A stretch of 64,000 bases of DNA, from positions 372,001-436,000 of the forward strand of contig NZ_RKRD01000001.1 of the NCBI RefSeq assembly GCF_003814745.1, written 5' to 3'. Source of the DNA: Hydrogenoanaerobacterium saccharovorans. Lineage in GTDB: Bacteria > Bacillota > Clostridia > Oscillospirales > Ruminococcaceae. A model generated the notes under the pieces. That model was given only the letters and a program-made list of their open reading frames with translations. It ran no database searches and was not told the origin of the DNA. A program made the position numbers and the translations under genes. Of the stretch, positions 7,904 through 16,398 are shown piece after piece. Every line of letters starts with the position of its first letter. Position 1 is the stretch's first letter.

Positions 7904-9937
7904 ATGGCACCCGATAACAAAAAAACAAATCGTCTGATAGCAGAAAAATCCCCCTATCTGTTGCAGCACGCATACAACCCTGTGGATTGGTACCCGTGGG
8001 GTGATGAGGCATTTGCACGGGCTCAAAAAGAAAACAAGCCCATTTTTTTAAGCATTGGCTACAGCACTTGCCATTGGTGCCATGTGATGGAGCGCGAATC
8101 GTTTGAAGATGATGAGGTTGCGGCAATGCTCAACCGCAATTTTATTGCAATTAAGGTGGATAAAGAAGAACGCCCCGATATTGATTCGGTTTACATGAAT
8201 GTTTGCCAAGCTCTTACAGGCTCGGGCGGGTGGCCAATGACGATTTTGATGACTCCCAACCAACAACCGCTTTTTGCGGGTACCTATTTCCCCAAGCATA
8301 CGCGCTACCAAATACCAGGATTAATGGAGATTTTAGAGGCGGTATCGCAGCAATGGAAACAAGAAAAAGACAAACTGCTGGAGTCTGCCGGTAAAATCGT
8401 TGAGTATATGAAAAGGCAGGAGCAGCAAACGAGCGACGGAATATTATCAAAAGCACTTGTCGAACAAGCATATAACCTTTTGTTAAAATCTTTTGACCCA
8501 CAGTATGGCGGTTTTGGCAAAGCACCTAAATTCCCCACCCCTCACAACCTGATGTTTTTGCTGAGATGGAGTGTGCTGGAACGAGAAAAAAATGCATTGC
8601 TTATGGTAGAAAAAACATTAAAGCAAATGTATAAGGGCGGGATGTTTGACCATGTCGGGTTTGGTTTTTCGCGCTATTCTACCGACGAGCGATGGCTGGT
8701 TCCACATTTTGAAAAAATGTTGTACGATAATGCCTTACTTGCCATAACCTATTTAGAAACATACCAGCTTACCAAAAACGAGCTGTATCGGCGCATTGCC
8801 GAAAAGACACTGCTTTACGTTCAACGAGAAATGATGAGCGAAAAAGGTGGTTTTTACTGTGCACAAGACGCAGACAGCGAGGGGATTGAGGGCAAATATT
8901 ATGTTTTAGAACCGAGAGAGGTTATTGAAATACTGGGCGAAGATGAAGGAGCCTATTTTAACGGCTATTTTGATATTACCCCACAGGGTAACTTTGAGGG
9001 CAGCAATATCCCCAATTTAATCGGCAACTATGCCTATAGTAAATCGGACGAAAGAATCGAAGCTCTTTGCAAAAAAATATACGATTATCGCCTTACCCGT
9101 ACAAAGTTGCACAAAGACGATAAGATTTTGACATCATGGAACTCTTTAATGATTGGTGCATTTGCAAAAGCGTATCAGGTACTTGGAAATGAAATTTACC
9201 TTCAAACAGCAGAAAAAGCGATGGAGTTTACCACACAAAACCTCACTTTAAAAGATGGTAGGCTGAGTGTACGTTACCGCGATGGCGAAACAATGGGAAT
9301 AGGGTACTTGGATGACTATGCCTTTACTGCATGGGCATCGCTTGAGCTTTACGAAGCAACCTTTAAGGCGGAATATTTGGAAAAATCGCTGTTTTATATT
9401 CAGCAGATAACAGAGCTGTTTGCAGATGAAGAAAACGGCGGATTCTTTCTTTATGGTAAAGACAATCAAAACCTTATTCTTCGCCCCAAAGAAACTTACG
9501 ATGGTGCAATTCCTTCCGGTAATTCGGTTACTGGATATGTATTGATACGGCTTGCTAAATTGACAGGTGAACCTCGGCTTGAAGAGCTTGCCGAAAAGCA
9601 GCTGAATTTTTTGACATCCGGTATGGAGCATTATCCTGCAGGCTTCAGCTTTGGGCTGATGGCTGCAATGCTTGCCCTTTACCCAACCCGAGAAGTTGTA
9701 TGTGTGGCGAAGAATCAAGAAGATTTGCATATATTGAAGGAAGTGCTGCGCAAGCACTTTTTGCCTAACACAGTGGTTTTGGTGAAAAAACCTACCGAAG
9801 ACGATTCAACTGGGCAGATTTTAGAGTTTTTGCAGGATTACGGGCTGAAAGACGGTAAAACCGCTTATTATATTTGTGAAAACAATACATGTACCCCGCC
9901 GATAACCGATTTGAATGAACTGGAAAAACGGCTGTAG
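7904..9937 (+). CDS. yyaL: Thioredoxin-domain, DUF255 protein (YyaL / spermatogenesis-associated 20 family)
   Basis: A 677-residue protein of the YyaL family, near the family length. Residues 1-165 form a thioredoxin-like DUF255 domain with the CHWC motif (Cys56, Cys59) in STCHWCHVM. The rest is an alpha/alpha six-barrel related to N-acylglucosamine epimerases and glycoside hydrolases (GGFGKAPKFPTPHNL, DHVGFGFSRYSTD, WNSLMIGAFAKA). The function is not established; a redox or sugar-binding role is often suggested. An AAGGTG site lies before the ATG. No signal peptide is seen, so it is cytoplasmic. Confidence 0.92.
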   Translation: MAPDNKKTNRLIAEKSPYLLQHAYNPVDWYPWGDEAFARAQKENKPIFLSIGYSTCHWCHVMERESFEDDEVAAMLNRNFIAIKVDKEERPDIDSVYMNVCQALTGSGGWPMTILMTPNQQPLFAGTYFPKHTRYQIPGLMEILEAVSQQWKQEKDKLLESAGKIVEYMKRQEQQTSDGILSKALVEQAYNLLLKSFDPQYGGFGKAPKFPTPHNLMFLLRWSVLEREKNALLMVEKTLKQMYKGGMFDHVGFGFSRYSTDERWLVPHFEKMLYDNALLAITYLETYQLTKNELYRRIAEKTLLYVQREMMSEKGGFYCAQDADSEGIEGKYYVLEPREVIEILGEDEGAYFNGYFDITPQGNFEGSNIPNLIGNYAYSKSDERIEALCKKIYDYRLTRTKLHKDDKILTSWNSLMIGAFAKAYQVLGNEIYLQTAEKAMEFTTQNLTLKDGRLSVRYRDGETMGIGYLDDYAFTAWASLELYEATFKAEYLEKSLFYIQQITELFADEENGGFFLYGKDNQNLILRPKETYDGAIPSGNSVTGYVLIRLAKLTGEPRLEELAEKQLNFLTSGMEHYPAGFSFGLMAAMLALYPTREVVCVAKNQEDLHILKEVLRKHFLPNTVVLVKKPTEDDSTGQILEFLQDYGLKDGKTAYYICENNTCTPPITDLNELEKRL

Positions 9938-10024
9938 CGTTGGTTGGTACAAATATTGATTTCGGTTTCATAAAACAGCTTGAAATTCATAAACTAATAA
10001 AAATCTTTGGATTGGAGAATGAAT

Positions 10025-10174
10025 ATGAACGTTGATAATAGTAAAAGAAGCACCAAAAACGGCAAAAAATCGGACGGCAAGTTTCACTCAAAAAACATTA
10101 AGCATGACCCGCAAGCGGAAAGTGCAAGAGCGGTATTTGGCTTAAAAGACACTAATGATGAGAAGAAAAAATGA
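10025..10174 (+). CDS. Small basic conserved protein, 49 residues
   Basis: A short gene with a GGAG site upstream, encoding a very hydrophilic Lys/Asn/Asp/Ser-rich peptide (MNVDNSKRSTKNGKK... ending GLKDTNDEKKK). The core HDPQAESARAVFG resembles a small clostridial protein family that I recall as CPC_1213-like; that name is from memory and unchecked. It has no membrane segment. Its TGA overlaps the ATG of the HD-domain gene (ATGA), so the two are translationally coupled, which is the best evidence that it is a real gene. Function unknown. Confidence 0.75.
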   Translation: MNVDNSKRSTKNGKKSDGKFHSKNIKHDPQAESARAVFGLKDTNDEKKK

Positions 10175-10779
10175 GTGACAAGCAATTAATGTTCAAACAA
10201 ATGAACGAGCATCTGTTAACCGATGAGCAGCCCTCTGAATATTTTAATGCAATACAAGACAACCTGTTTTTTTCGGTTTTTCCGTTTACAATGCTGAGCA
10301 AACTCAAAAACACCCCGCAATCCATGCAGCATCATCCCGAGGGCAGTGTATGGAACCATACTATGTTGGTAATTGATGAGGCAGCAAAAGTAAAAATGAA
10401 TAGCAAAAGCCCTCATGCATTTATGTGGGCTGCTTTGCTGCATGATATTGGCAAAGCATATACAACGCGAATGAAAAAAGACCGAATTATATCTTACGAC
10501 CATGATAAGGTAGGCGCCGAAAAAGCAAGACAGTTTTTGCTGGAATTTATTGAGGATGAGCATTTTATTGAACAAGTGGCAAACCTGGTAAGGTGGCATA
10601 TGCAAATTCTTTTTGTGGTTCGTTCCATGCCGTTTGCGGATATTGAAACGATGAAAAATCAAACCGATATTGAAGAAATTGCTTTGCTTGGCTTATGCGA
10701 CCGTATGGGGAGACATGGGGCAGACCGAAAAAGCGAAGAGGGCAACATTCGTATGTTTCTGCAAAAATGCCTTATGTAA
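10171..10779 (+). CDS. HD-domain phosphohydrolase-like protein
   Basis: A 202-residue protein with one HD domain. The metal-binding residues are visible as His in VWNHTM, the HD pair in LLHDIGKAYTT near residue 92, and later histidines in SYDHDKVGAEKA and VRWHMQ. The layout resembles the HD domain found in CCA-adding tRNA nucleotidyltransferases, but the nucleotidyltransferase half is absent. A phosphodiesterase or phosphatase acting on a nucleotide or RNA end is likely; the substrate is unknown. It is coupled by ATGA overlap to the 49-residue protein and followed by a terminator. Confidence 0.85.
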   Translation: MSDKQLMFKQMNEHLLTDEQPSEYFNAIQDNLFFSVFPFTMLSKLKNTPQSMQHHPEGSVWNHTMLVIDEAAKVKMNSKSPHAFMWAALLHDIGKAYTTRMKKDRIISYDHDKVGAEKARQFLLEFIEDEHFIEQVANLVRWHMQILFVVRSMPFADIETMKNQTDIEEIALLGLCDRMGRHGADRKSEEGNIRMFLQKCLM

Positions 10780-10813
10780 AAGAATCCGTGCAAACCGCAC
10801 GGATTCTTTTTTA
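10780..10813 (+). terminator. Intrinsic terminator after the HD-domain gene
   Basis: AAGAATCCGTGC pairs perfectly with GCACGGATTCTT across AAACC, followed by a run of T residues. Confidence 0.9.
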
Positions 10814-10886
10814 GTGTTTCTTCAACAAAGAATATCCCCCCATCCTATGTAATTGCCATAAGAACGAGGGGGATATTCATCTGGGA

Positions 10887-11492
10887 TTATCTTCTGGGCG
10901 TATCAAATGCGGGGTTAAATGCATAGAAGTTTTTGGAATCAAGACGTTCCTGTGCGATACGCAGGGTTTCGCCGAAGCGCTGGAAGTGCACGATTTCGCG
11001 CTCACGCAAAAACTTGATGACATCGCGTACATCGGGGTCATCAACAAGGCGCAGGATGTTATCATAGGTAGTGCGGGCTTTTTGTTCTGCTGCCATGTCC
11101 TCAAATAAGTCGGTAATCGTATCACCGGTAGACTGCAGTGTTGCCGCGGTAAAGGGCGTACCGTTTGCATCGCTCGGGTAGATGCCGGTAGTATGATTGA
11201 TAAAGTAGGTATCAAATCCGCTCTCTTTGATTTGCTTTGGTGTAAGGTTGCGTGTCAGCTGGTACACAAGCGCCGAAATCATTTCTTCGTGTGCTAATTC
11301 TTCAGTACCAATATCGGTTAAAGTTGCCTTTCCTTCATCGTAAGGCATTGCATAACGTTGGTTTAGGTAACGAGTTGCAGCACCCATTTCTCCGTCGGGT
11401 CCGCCGAGTTGTGCAAGGATGAGTTTGGCACTGGCAGGATTCGGAGTTTTAATCTTAACAGGATATTGTAATTTTTTTAGATATTTCCACAT
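10887..11492 (-). CDS. cotJC: Spore coat protein CotJC (manganese-catalase-like)
   Basis: A 201-residue ferritin-like four-helix protein of the manganese catalase family, matching CotJC in length. The metal-site residues appear in DIGTEELAHEEMI and later EREIVHFQRFGE; the N-terminus MWKYLKKLQYPVKI is typical. It is the last gene of the cotJABC operon on the minus strand, four bases after cotJB. In spores it is deposited in the coat and may remove peroxide. It marks the organism as a spore former. Confidence 0.95.
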   Translation of the reverse strand: MWKYLKKLQYPVKIKTPNPASAKLILAQLGGPDGEMGAATRYLNQRYAMPYDEGKATLTDIGTEELAHEEMISALVYQLTRNLTPKQIKESGFDTYFINHTTGIYPSDANGTPFTAATLQSTGDTITDLFEDMAAEQKARTTYDNILRLVDDPDVRDVIKFLREREIVHFQRFGETLRIAQERLDSKNFYAFNPAFDTPRR

Positions 11493-11495
11493 AAG

Positions 11496-11759
11496 TCAGC
11501 CCTCCTCTTCCTGATGTTCCCAAGGCCATGGACCGTCTACCCAATCCCAGCGGTCGCCTCCGTTATAGTCGGTTTGCATGATGGGACCATATTTCTCGAT
11601 GTACTCTTTTTTTGTCTGGTCATAAATGTCGTTGTATTTTTTGTAGTAAGCAAGTGCGTCTTGGTCGGTGGGATGTGTATCAAGATAAAGACCAACTTCA
11701 AGCAGAATAAAACCACTTACTTTTAGGCGATTAGACAATACTTTTTGTTCATTGGTCAT
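11496..11759 (-). CDS. cotJB: Spore coat protein CotJB
   Basis: An 87-residue protein with the CotJB pattern: an N-terminal helix ending in LDTHPTDQDALAYYKKYN and a C-terminus rich in Trp, Gly and Pro (DWVDGPWPWE). The start overlaps the stop of cotJA (ATGA), and the gene is four bases from cotJC, so all three are co-transcribed. CotJB is needed with CotJA for coat assembly of CotJC in Bacillus; the same is inferred here. Confidence 0.93.
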   Translation of the reverse strand: MTNEQKVLSNRLKVSGFILLEVGLYLDTHPTDQDALAYYKKYNDIYDQTKKEYIEKYGPIMQTDYNGGDRWDWVDGPWPWEHQEEEG

Positions 11760-12493
11760 CTGAATCGAACCTCCTCACCGATAAATGGCTTGTCAAGCTC
11801 GGAAAAGAGAGTAGCTCTGGCAAACGCCACATCAGGTTCGTAAATACCGCGCCATTTTTGCATAGGGACATATGCCATTGCCAAAGCAGGCATATAACAA
11901 TCTTGCATTGTTGTTGCTGCCATTTGACGCATTTCTTGCATACCGGCCATGTTATTCATCTGGTTTGTTCCCTGAACATTGGACATTTCAGGCATATTGC
12001 TCATCTGTGTTCCGCGTACGTTGGACATTTCAGGCATATTACTCATCTGTGTTCCGCGTACGTTGGACATTTCAGGCATATTACTCATCTGTGTTCCGCG
12101 TACGTTAGACATTTCAGGCATATTACTCATCTGTGTTCCACGTACGTTAGACATTTCAGGCATATTACTCATCTGCGTTCCGCGTACGTTGGACATTTCA
12201 GGCATATTACTCATCTGTGTTCCGCGTACGTTAGACATTTCAGGCATATTACTCATCTGCGTTCCGCGAACATTGGACATTTCAGCCATGTTATTCATCT
12301 GGTTTGCTCCATGTACGTTAGACATTTCTGGTTTGGGGGGCATTTTAGGTGCTTCCTGCACAACAGGCGGTGCGGCCACAGTACGCGGTGCCTGTGGAGC
12401 CGGTGGGGCAGGCATACGAGGGGTAGGCACAACAGGCATGGTTGGCAAGGCGGGGGCGCTTTCCATCCTGCTTAGCATAATCATATTTTCCAT
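11756..12493 (-). CDS. cotJA: CotJA-type spore coat protein with a seven-fold internal repeat
   Basis: A 245-residue protein, about three times the usual CotJA length. The last 60 residues (CYMPALAMAYVPMQKW through LDKPFIGEEVRF) form the CotJA domain. Residues 1-55 are rich in Pro, Ala and Met. Residues of about 74-171 are seven identical 14-residue units reading MSNVRGTQMSNMPE, flanked on each side by a diverged 15-residue unit (MSNVHGANQMNNMAE and MSNVQGTNQMNNMAG). The repeats are rich in Met and Asn and look disordered or self-associating. An AGGAGC site precedes the ATG. It is the first gene of the cotJ operon. Expression in the mother cell is expected from the family. Confidence 0.9.
   Translation of the reverse strand: MENMIMLSRMESAPALPTMPVVPTPRMPAPPAPQAPRTVAAPPVVQEAPKMPPKPEMSNVHGANQMNNMAEMSNVRGTQMSNMPEMSNVRGTQMSNMPEMSNVRGTQMSNMPEMSNVRGTQMSNMPEMSNVRGTQMSNMPEMSNVRGTQMSNMPEMSNVRGTQMSNMPEMSNVQGTNQMNNMAGMQEMRQMAATTMQDCYMPALAMAYVPMQKWRGIYEPDVAFARATLFSELDKPFIGEEVRFR
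11981..12274 (-). repeat. Seven tandem 42-bp units inside cotJA
   Basis: Units run 11981-12022, 12023-12064, 12065-12106, 12107-12148, 12149-12190, 12191-12232 and 12233-12274. The bases differ at several positions (for example GTTGGAC/GTTAGAC, CGCGTAC/CACGTAC, TGTGTT/TGCGTT, GCGTAC/GCGAAC), yet every difference I could find is synonymous in the cotJA frame. The unit length is a multiple of three, which also creates long stop-free frames on the opposite strand that are not genes. Confidence 0.95.
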
Positions 12494-12584
12494 AGAAATT
12501 TCTGCTCCTTTTTGTTTTGGTAATTTTGAAGCCTATGGTGGGCTATCATTCACATTCTATGTAAAAACAGGATGGAGGGTGCAA

Positions 12585-12625
12585 ATAAAAAAGCGCCTGA
12601 AAGCCGCAACTGCTTCAAACGCTTT
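12585..12625 (-). terminator. Intrinsic terminator after birA
   Basis: Read on the minus strand, AAAGCG and TGAAGC pair with GCTTTCA and CGCTTT, followed by TTTTTATTT. It separates birA from the cotJ operon. Confidence 0.75.
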
Positions 12626-12635
12626 AATATTTAAA

Positions 12636-13616
12636 TTATAATCTTATGCTTACTTCACCCGAAGTCAGCTCTGTAAATTCTCCGCTTTCTGTTCGCACCA
12701 GTAAGCCGCCCTCCGGTGTAAGGTCAACCGCAGTGGCAGGGTAGGTTTTACTGCCCTGTACAACGGTAATCGGTTTGCCCAGTAAGCACAGGCATTTTTT
12801 ATATTTATATAAAAATGCGCTGTTGTCTTGTGTTTCGATATAGGGGTAATAATATTTCTCTAAGTTATTTAAAATTTCTGCAATCAGTGTACAGCGCGAG
12901 AACTCCGCCGAAGAAAAATCACCCAAAGCGCCGGGAACGTTGCCTTGCAAAGCCGGGAACTGCCGCGTGCTGCCAATGTTTACGCCAATCCCCACCACTA
13001 CAAAATTCAGCTTGCCGCTTTCGCCCTCAACGGTTGCTTCACTAAGGATGCCGCAAAGTTTTTTACCGTCCAACAAAATATCGTTTACCCATTTTATCTG
13101 CGGAACAAGTCCGGTAACTGTTTGTATTGCTTCAACCACGCAAACGGCAGAGAGCATGGTGAGAAAATGGATTTTATCAAACGGCAGTTCGGGGCGCAGT
13201 AAAACGCTCATATAAATGCCGTTGTGTTTGGGCGAGTAAAAGCTTCTGCCCAACCTGCCTTTGCCGGCGGTTTGCTCATCTGCAATAAGTACAGCGCCTT
13301 CGGGCGCTCCGTCGTAAGCGGCAGTGCGCAGTCGGATGTTGGTGGAATCGACTGTTTTGTATATGGTAAGCGGGCTGCCCAGCCGCTGTGTATGCAAATT
13401 AGCACGTATTTTACTCTCAAGCAGTGCATCGGTGCTTTCATCCAAATAATAGCCGCTGCCGGTTTTACTGTTTATATGGTAACCCTCTTCTTTGAGTGAG
13501 CGGATGGACTTCCAAACAGCTGCCCGTGAAAGGCCCAGCATGCCTGCCAGTTCTTCGCCCGATACATAACTCCCTTTTTGCTGCTCCAAAACCTGCAATA
13601 TCTTTTGCTTACTCAT
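12636..13616 (-). CDS. birA: Biotin--[acetyl-CoA-carboxylase] ligase with DNA-binding domain (BirA)
   Basis: A 326-residue bifunctional BirA. Residues 1-65 form a winged helix (VSGEELAGMLGLSRAAVWKSI), so it can repress biotin genes. The catalytic domain holds the biotinyl-AMP loop GKGRLGRSF near residue 117 and KWVNDILLDGKKLCGIL near 180, and a C-terminal SH3-like domain follows. It makes biotinyl-AMP and attaches biotin to carboxyl carrier proteins. A GGGGGG site lies upstream of the ATG. It is divergent from glyA and has its own terminator. Confidence 0.95.
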   Translation of the reverse strand: MSKQKILQVLEQQKGSYVSGEELAGMLGLSRAAVWKSIRSLKEEGYHINSKTGSGYYLDESTDALLESKIRANLHTQRLGSPLTIYKTVDSTNIRLRTAAYDGAPEGAVLIADEQTAGKGRLGRSFYSPKHNGIYMSVLLRPELPFDKIHFLTMLSAVCVVEAIQTVTGLVPQIKWVNDILLDGKKLCGILSEATVEGESGKLNFVVVGIGVNIGSTRQFPALQGNVPGALGDFSSAEFSRCTLIAEILNNLEKYYYPYIETQDNSAFLYKYKKCLCLLGKPITVVQGSKTYPATAVDLTPEGGLLVRTESGEFTELTSGEVSIRL

Positions 13617-13720
13617 ACAACTCTGCGCCCCCCTTATTCTTGCTTCCTATTATAGGTGTAGCGGGAGGGATAGTCAATAAAAGTCATTGGTACTACTTAC
13701 AAGGTGTATGGGCATTTTAC

Positions 13721-13749
13721 TTGCGAATCGACTGCTTTCGCGGTATAAT
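13721..13749 (+). promoter_or_regulatory. Sigma-A promoter for glyA
   Basis: TTGCGA at 13721-13726, a 17-base spacer, and TATAAT at 13744-13749, about 50 bases before the glyA start. Confidence 0.8.
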
Positions 13750-13800
13750 AATTACAAATTGTGTGTAGAAATCGGAAATAATTTGAGAGGAAGATGAACT

Positions 13801-15054
13801 ATGTACGCGGATATGATGAATTCCATCGGACTGGTGGCAAAATACGACCCCGAGGTAGCAGAAGCAATGGACAAGGAGCTGAAACGTCAGCGCAGAAATA
13901 TTGAACTGATTGCCTCTGAAAACCTTGTTTCTCCTGCGGTGATGGCTGCAATGGGCAGTATCCTTACCAACAAATATGCCGAGGGTTACTCAGGCAAACG
14001 TTATTACGGCGGCTGCCAATGTGTTGATATTGCCGAGGATATTGCAATTGAACGTGCCAAAAAACTGTTTGGTGCAGAGCATGTCAATGTGCAGCCCCAT
14101 TCCGGTGCACAGGCAAACTTTGCCGTATACTTTGCTCTGCTGCAGCCGGGCGATACCGTGCTTGGCATGAGCCTTGCAGACGGCGGGCACCTTACCCATG
14201 GTTCCCTCGTGAACGTTTCGGGTAAATACTTTCATTTTGTATCTTACGGTGTGGATGCAAAAAGCGGCATGATCGATTACGACAATGTACTGAAAATTGC
14301 AGAAGAACACAAACCAAAAATGATTGTAGCGGGTGCGTCTGCTTACCCCAGAACCATAGATTTTGCAAAACTGCGCGAAATTGCAGATAAGGTTGGCGCA
14401 TTGCTTATGGTGGATATGGCGCATATTGCAGGCTTGGTTGCCGCAGGCGAACATCCCTCGCCGGTGCCGTATGCAGACATTGTTACCACCACCACACATA
14501 AAACCCTGCGCGGCCCGCGCGGCGGTATGATTCTGTGCAAAGAGCAGTACGGCAAAGCCATTGACAAGGCAATCTTCCCGGGTACACAGGGCGGCCCGCT
14601 CATGCACATCATTGCATCCAAGGCGGTATGCTTTGGCGAGGCACTCAAACCGGAGTTTAAAACTTATCAGCATCAGATTGTTAAAAATGCAAAGGCACTT
14701 GCAAATGCATTAAAAGCAAAAGGCTTCGATTTAGTATCGGGCGATACCGACAACCACCTTATGCTGCTCGACCTGCGCAATATGAATATTACCGGCAAAG
14801 AACTGGAGCACAGGCTGGATGAAGTGTACATTACCGTGAATAAAAATGCCATCCCCAACGACCCGCAGAGCCCGTTCATCACCAGCGGTATTCGTATTGG
14901 TACCCCCGCAGTGACAAGCCGCGGCATGAACGAAGAGGATATGGAGAAGATTGCGGAATTTATCTACCTAACCGCTACCCACTTTGAGAACAAAGCCGAT
15001 GAAATCCGCACAGGTGTTGATGCTCTGTGCGCAAAATACCCTCTGTACGAATAA
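13801..15054 (+). CDS. glyA: Serine hydroxymethyltransferase
   Basis: A 417-residue GlyA, the usual length. It converts serine and tetrahydrofolate to glycine and 5,10-methylene-tetrahydrofolate using pyridoxal phosphate. The cofactor lysine is in TTTTHKTLRGPRGG, about residue 230, and the N-terminal IELIASENLVSPAV and YAEGYSGKRYYGGC motifs are conserved. A GAGAGGAAG site lies just upstream of the ATG. rarA follows 45 bases later with no visible terminator, so the two are probably co-transcribed. Confidence 0.98.
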   Translation: MYADMMNSIGLVAKYDPEVAEAMDKELKRQRRNIELIASENLVSPAVMAAMGSILTNKYAEGYSGKRYYGGCQCVDIAEDIAIERAKKLFGAEHVNVQPHSGAQANFAVYFALLQPGDTVLGMSLADGGHLTHGSLVNVSGKYFHFVSYGVDAKSGMIDYDNVLKIAEEHKPKMIVAGASAYPRTIDFAKLREIADKVGALLMVDMAHIAGLVAAGEHPSPVPYADIVTTTTHKTLRGPRGGMILCKEQYGKAIDKAIFPGTQGGPLMHIIASKAVCFGEALKPEFKTYQHQIVKNAKALANALKAKGFDLVSGDTDNHLMLLDLRNMNITGKELEHRLDEVYITVNKNAIPNDPQSPFITSGIRIGTPAVTSRGMNEEDMEKIAEFIYLTATHFENKADEIRTGVDALCAKYPLYE

Positions 15055-15099
15055 AACGCAGATGATTGTTTGAAAGATTATTAAAGATGAGGAGATGAG

Positions 15100-16380
15100 A
15101 TGATGTCGTCACCGCTTGCGGACAGAATACGCCCCCAAAGCTTGGATGAGGTTGTGGGGCAAAAGCACATATTGGGCAGCGATAAGGTTCTGCGGCGCAT
15201 TGTGGAAAGCGGCAATATCCCCAATCTCATCTTTTACGGCCCATCGGGGGTGGGTAAAACCACCGTTGCTCGTATCATTGCACAAGCAGCAGGCAAAAAA
15301 CTGTTTAAGCTAAACGGAACGACTGCATCCACCGCGGATATTAAGGATGTGGTTGCCGAGTGTGATACATTCGGCGGGATGAACGGTATTCTGCTTTATT
15401 TGGATGAGATTCAGTATCTCAACAAAAAGCAGCAGCAAAGCTTGCTGGAGTTTATAGAAAACGGGCAGGTTACACTGATTGCGTCCACCACCGAAAACCC
15501 GTATTTTTACGTTTACAACGCCATCCTCAGCCGCAGCACAGTGTTTGAATTCAAACCTGTTGATGCACAGGACATTATCCCTGCGGTAATGCGCGGCTTT
15601 GGTGAAATGGAAAAAGAGCTTGGCTGTGCCATTTCTTTGGAGGAGGGTGTGGCACAGCACATTGCGCAAAGCTGCGGCGGAGACGTGCGCAAGGCAATGA
15701 ACGCGGTAGAAATGTGCACGCTCGCGGCACCGACAAACGAAACAGGTGCGCGCGTGGTAACCATGGAAGACGCGCTGCAAGTAAGCCAACGCAGTGCAAT
15801 GAAGTACGACCGTGACGGCGATGCCCACTACGATATTCTTTCGGCTCTGCAAAAATCGGTGCGTGGCTCGGACGAAAACGCGGCACTGCATTACTTGGCA
15901 CGGCTGCTTGAAGCAGGCGACCTGCTTTCGCCTTGCCGCCGCCTGTTGGTGATGGCGAGTGAAGACGTTGGGCTTGCGTACCCATCGGCAGTTTCTATCG
16001 TAAAAGCCTGCGTTGATTCTGCTTTGCAATTGGGCTTGCCCGAGGCACGCATTCCGCTTGCACAAGCTGTGATTTTGATGTGCACCGCGCCTAAATCCAA
16101 TTCTGCAATCGTAGCAATCGACGCAGCAATGGAAGATGTAAAGGCGGGCAGAACAGGTGACATTCCCGCAAGTTTAAAGGACGGGCACTACGCGGGGGCG
16201 CAAAAACTGGGACGTGCGCTTACCTACCTTTACCCGCATAATTACCCCAACCATTGGGTGGCGCAACAATATCTGCCCGATAATTTGAAGAATAAAGTGT
16301 ACTACTGCTTTGGCGAGAATAAAACAGAACAGCTTGCAAAAAGCTACCGCAACAGCATCAGAAACGAAAAAGGGGAGTAG
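15100..16380 (+). CDS. rarA: Replication-associated recombination protein A (RarA/MgsA)
   Basis: A 426-residue clamp-loader-like AAA+ ATPase. Walker A GPSGVGKT is at residues 47-54, Walker B is LLYLDEIQYL, sensor 1 lies in ASTTENPYF, and the C-terminal tetramerisation region keeps SLKDGHYAGAQKLG. RarA acts at stalled replication forks and on single-strand gaps. The ATG follows a GAGGAGATGAG site. The gene overlaps nothing but ends only four bases before the ATG of the next gene. Confidence 0.95.
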   Translation: MMSSPLADRIRPQSLDEVVGQKHILGSDKVLRRIVESGNIPNLIFYGPSGVGKTTVARIIAQAAGKKLFKLNGTTASTADIKDVVAECDTFGGMNGILLYLDEIQYLNKKQQQSLLEFIENGQVTLIASTTENPYFYVYNAILSRSTVFEFKPVDAQDIIPAVMRGFGEMEKELGCAISLEEGVAQHIAQSCGGDVRKAMNAVEMCTLAAPTNETGARVVTMEDALQVSQRSAMKYDRDGDAHYDILSALQKSVRGSDENAALHYLARLLEAGDLLSPCRRLLVMASEDVGLAYPSAVSIVKACVDSALQLGLPEARIPLAQAVILMCTAPKSNSAIVAIDAAMEDVKAGRTGDIPASLKDGHYAGAQKLGRALTYLYPHNYPNHWVAQQYLPDNLKNKVYYCFGENKTEQLAKSYRNSIRNEKGE

Positions 16381-16398
16381 TCCTATGTCGAAAAAACG

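Noticed and set aside
11981..12274. Regular repeats resembling a CRISPR array
   Set aside because: Units are contiguous with no unique spacers, and they lie inside a coding gene in frame. No cas genes are present anywhere in the window.
12554..12561. CATAGAAT on the minus strand as a sporulation sigma -10 for cotJA
   Set aside because: It is near the expected position and similar to the sigma-E -10, but I could not find a matching -35 at the right distance, so it remains unsupported.
11858..12641. Long open frames on the plus strand opposite cotJA (205 and 220 codons)
   Set aside because: They exist because the 42-bp units lack stops in all frames. They have no ribosome-binding site and the translated text is a mirror of the repeats.
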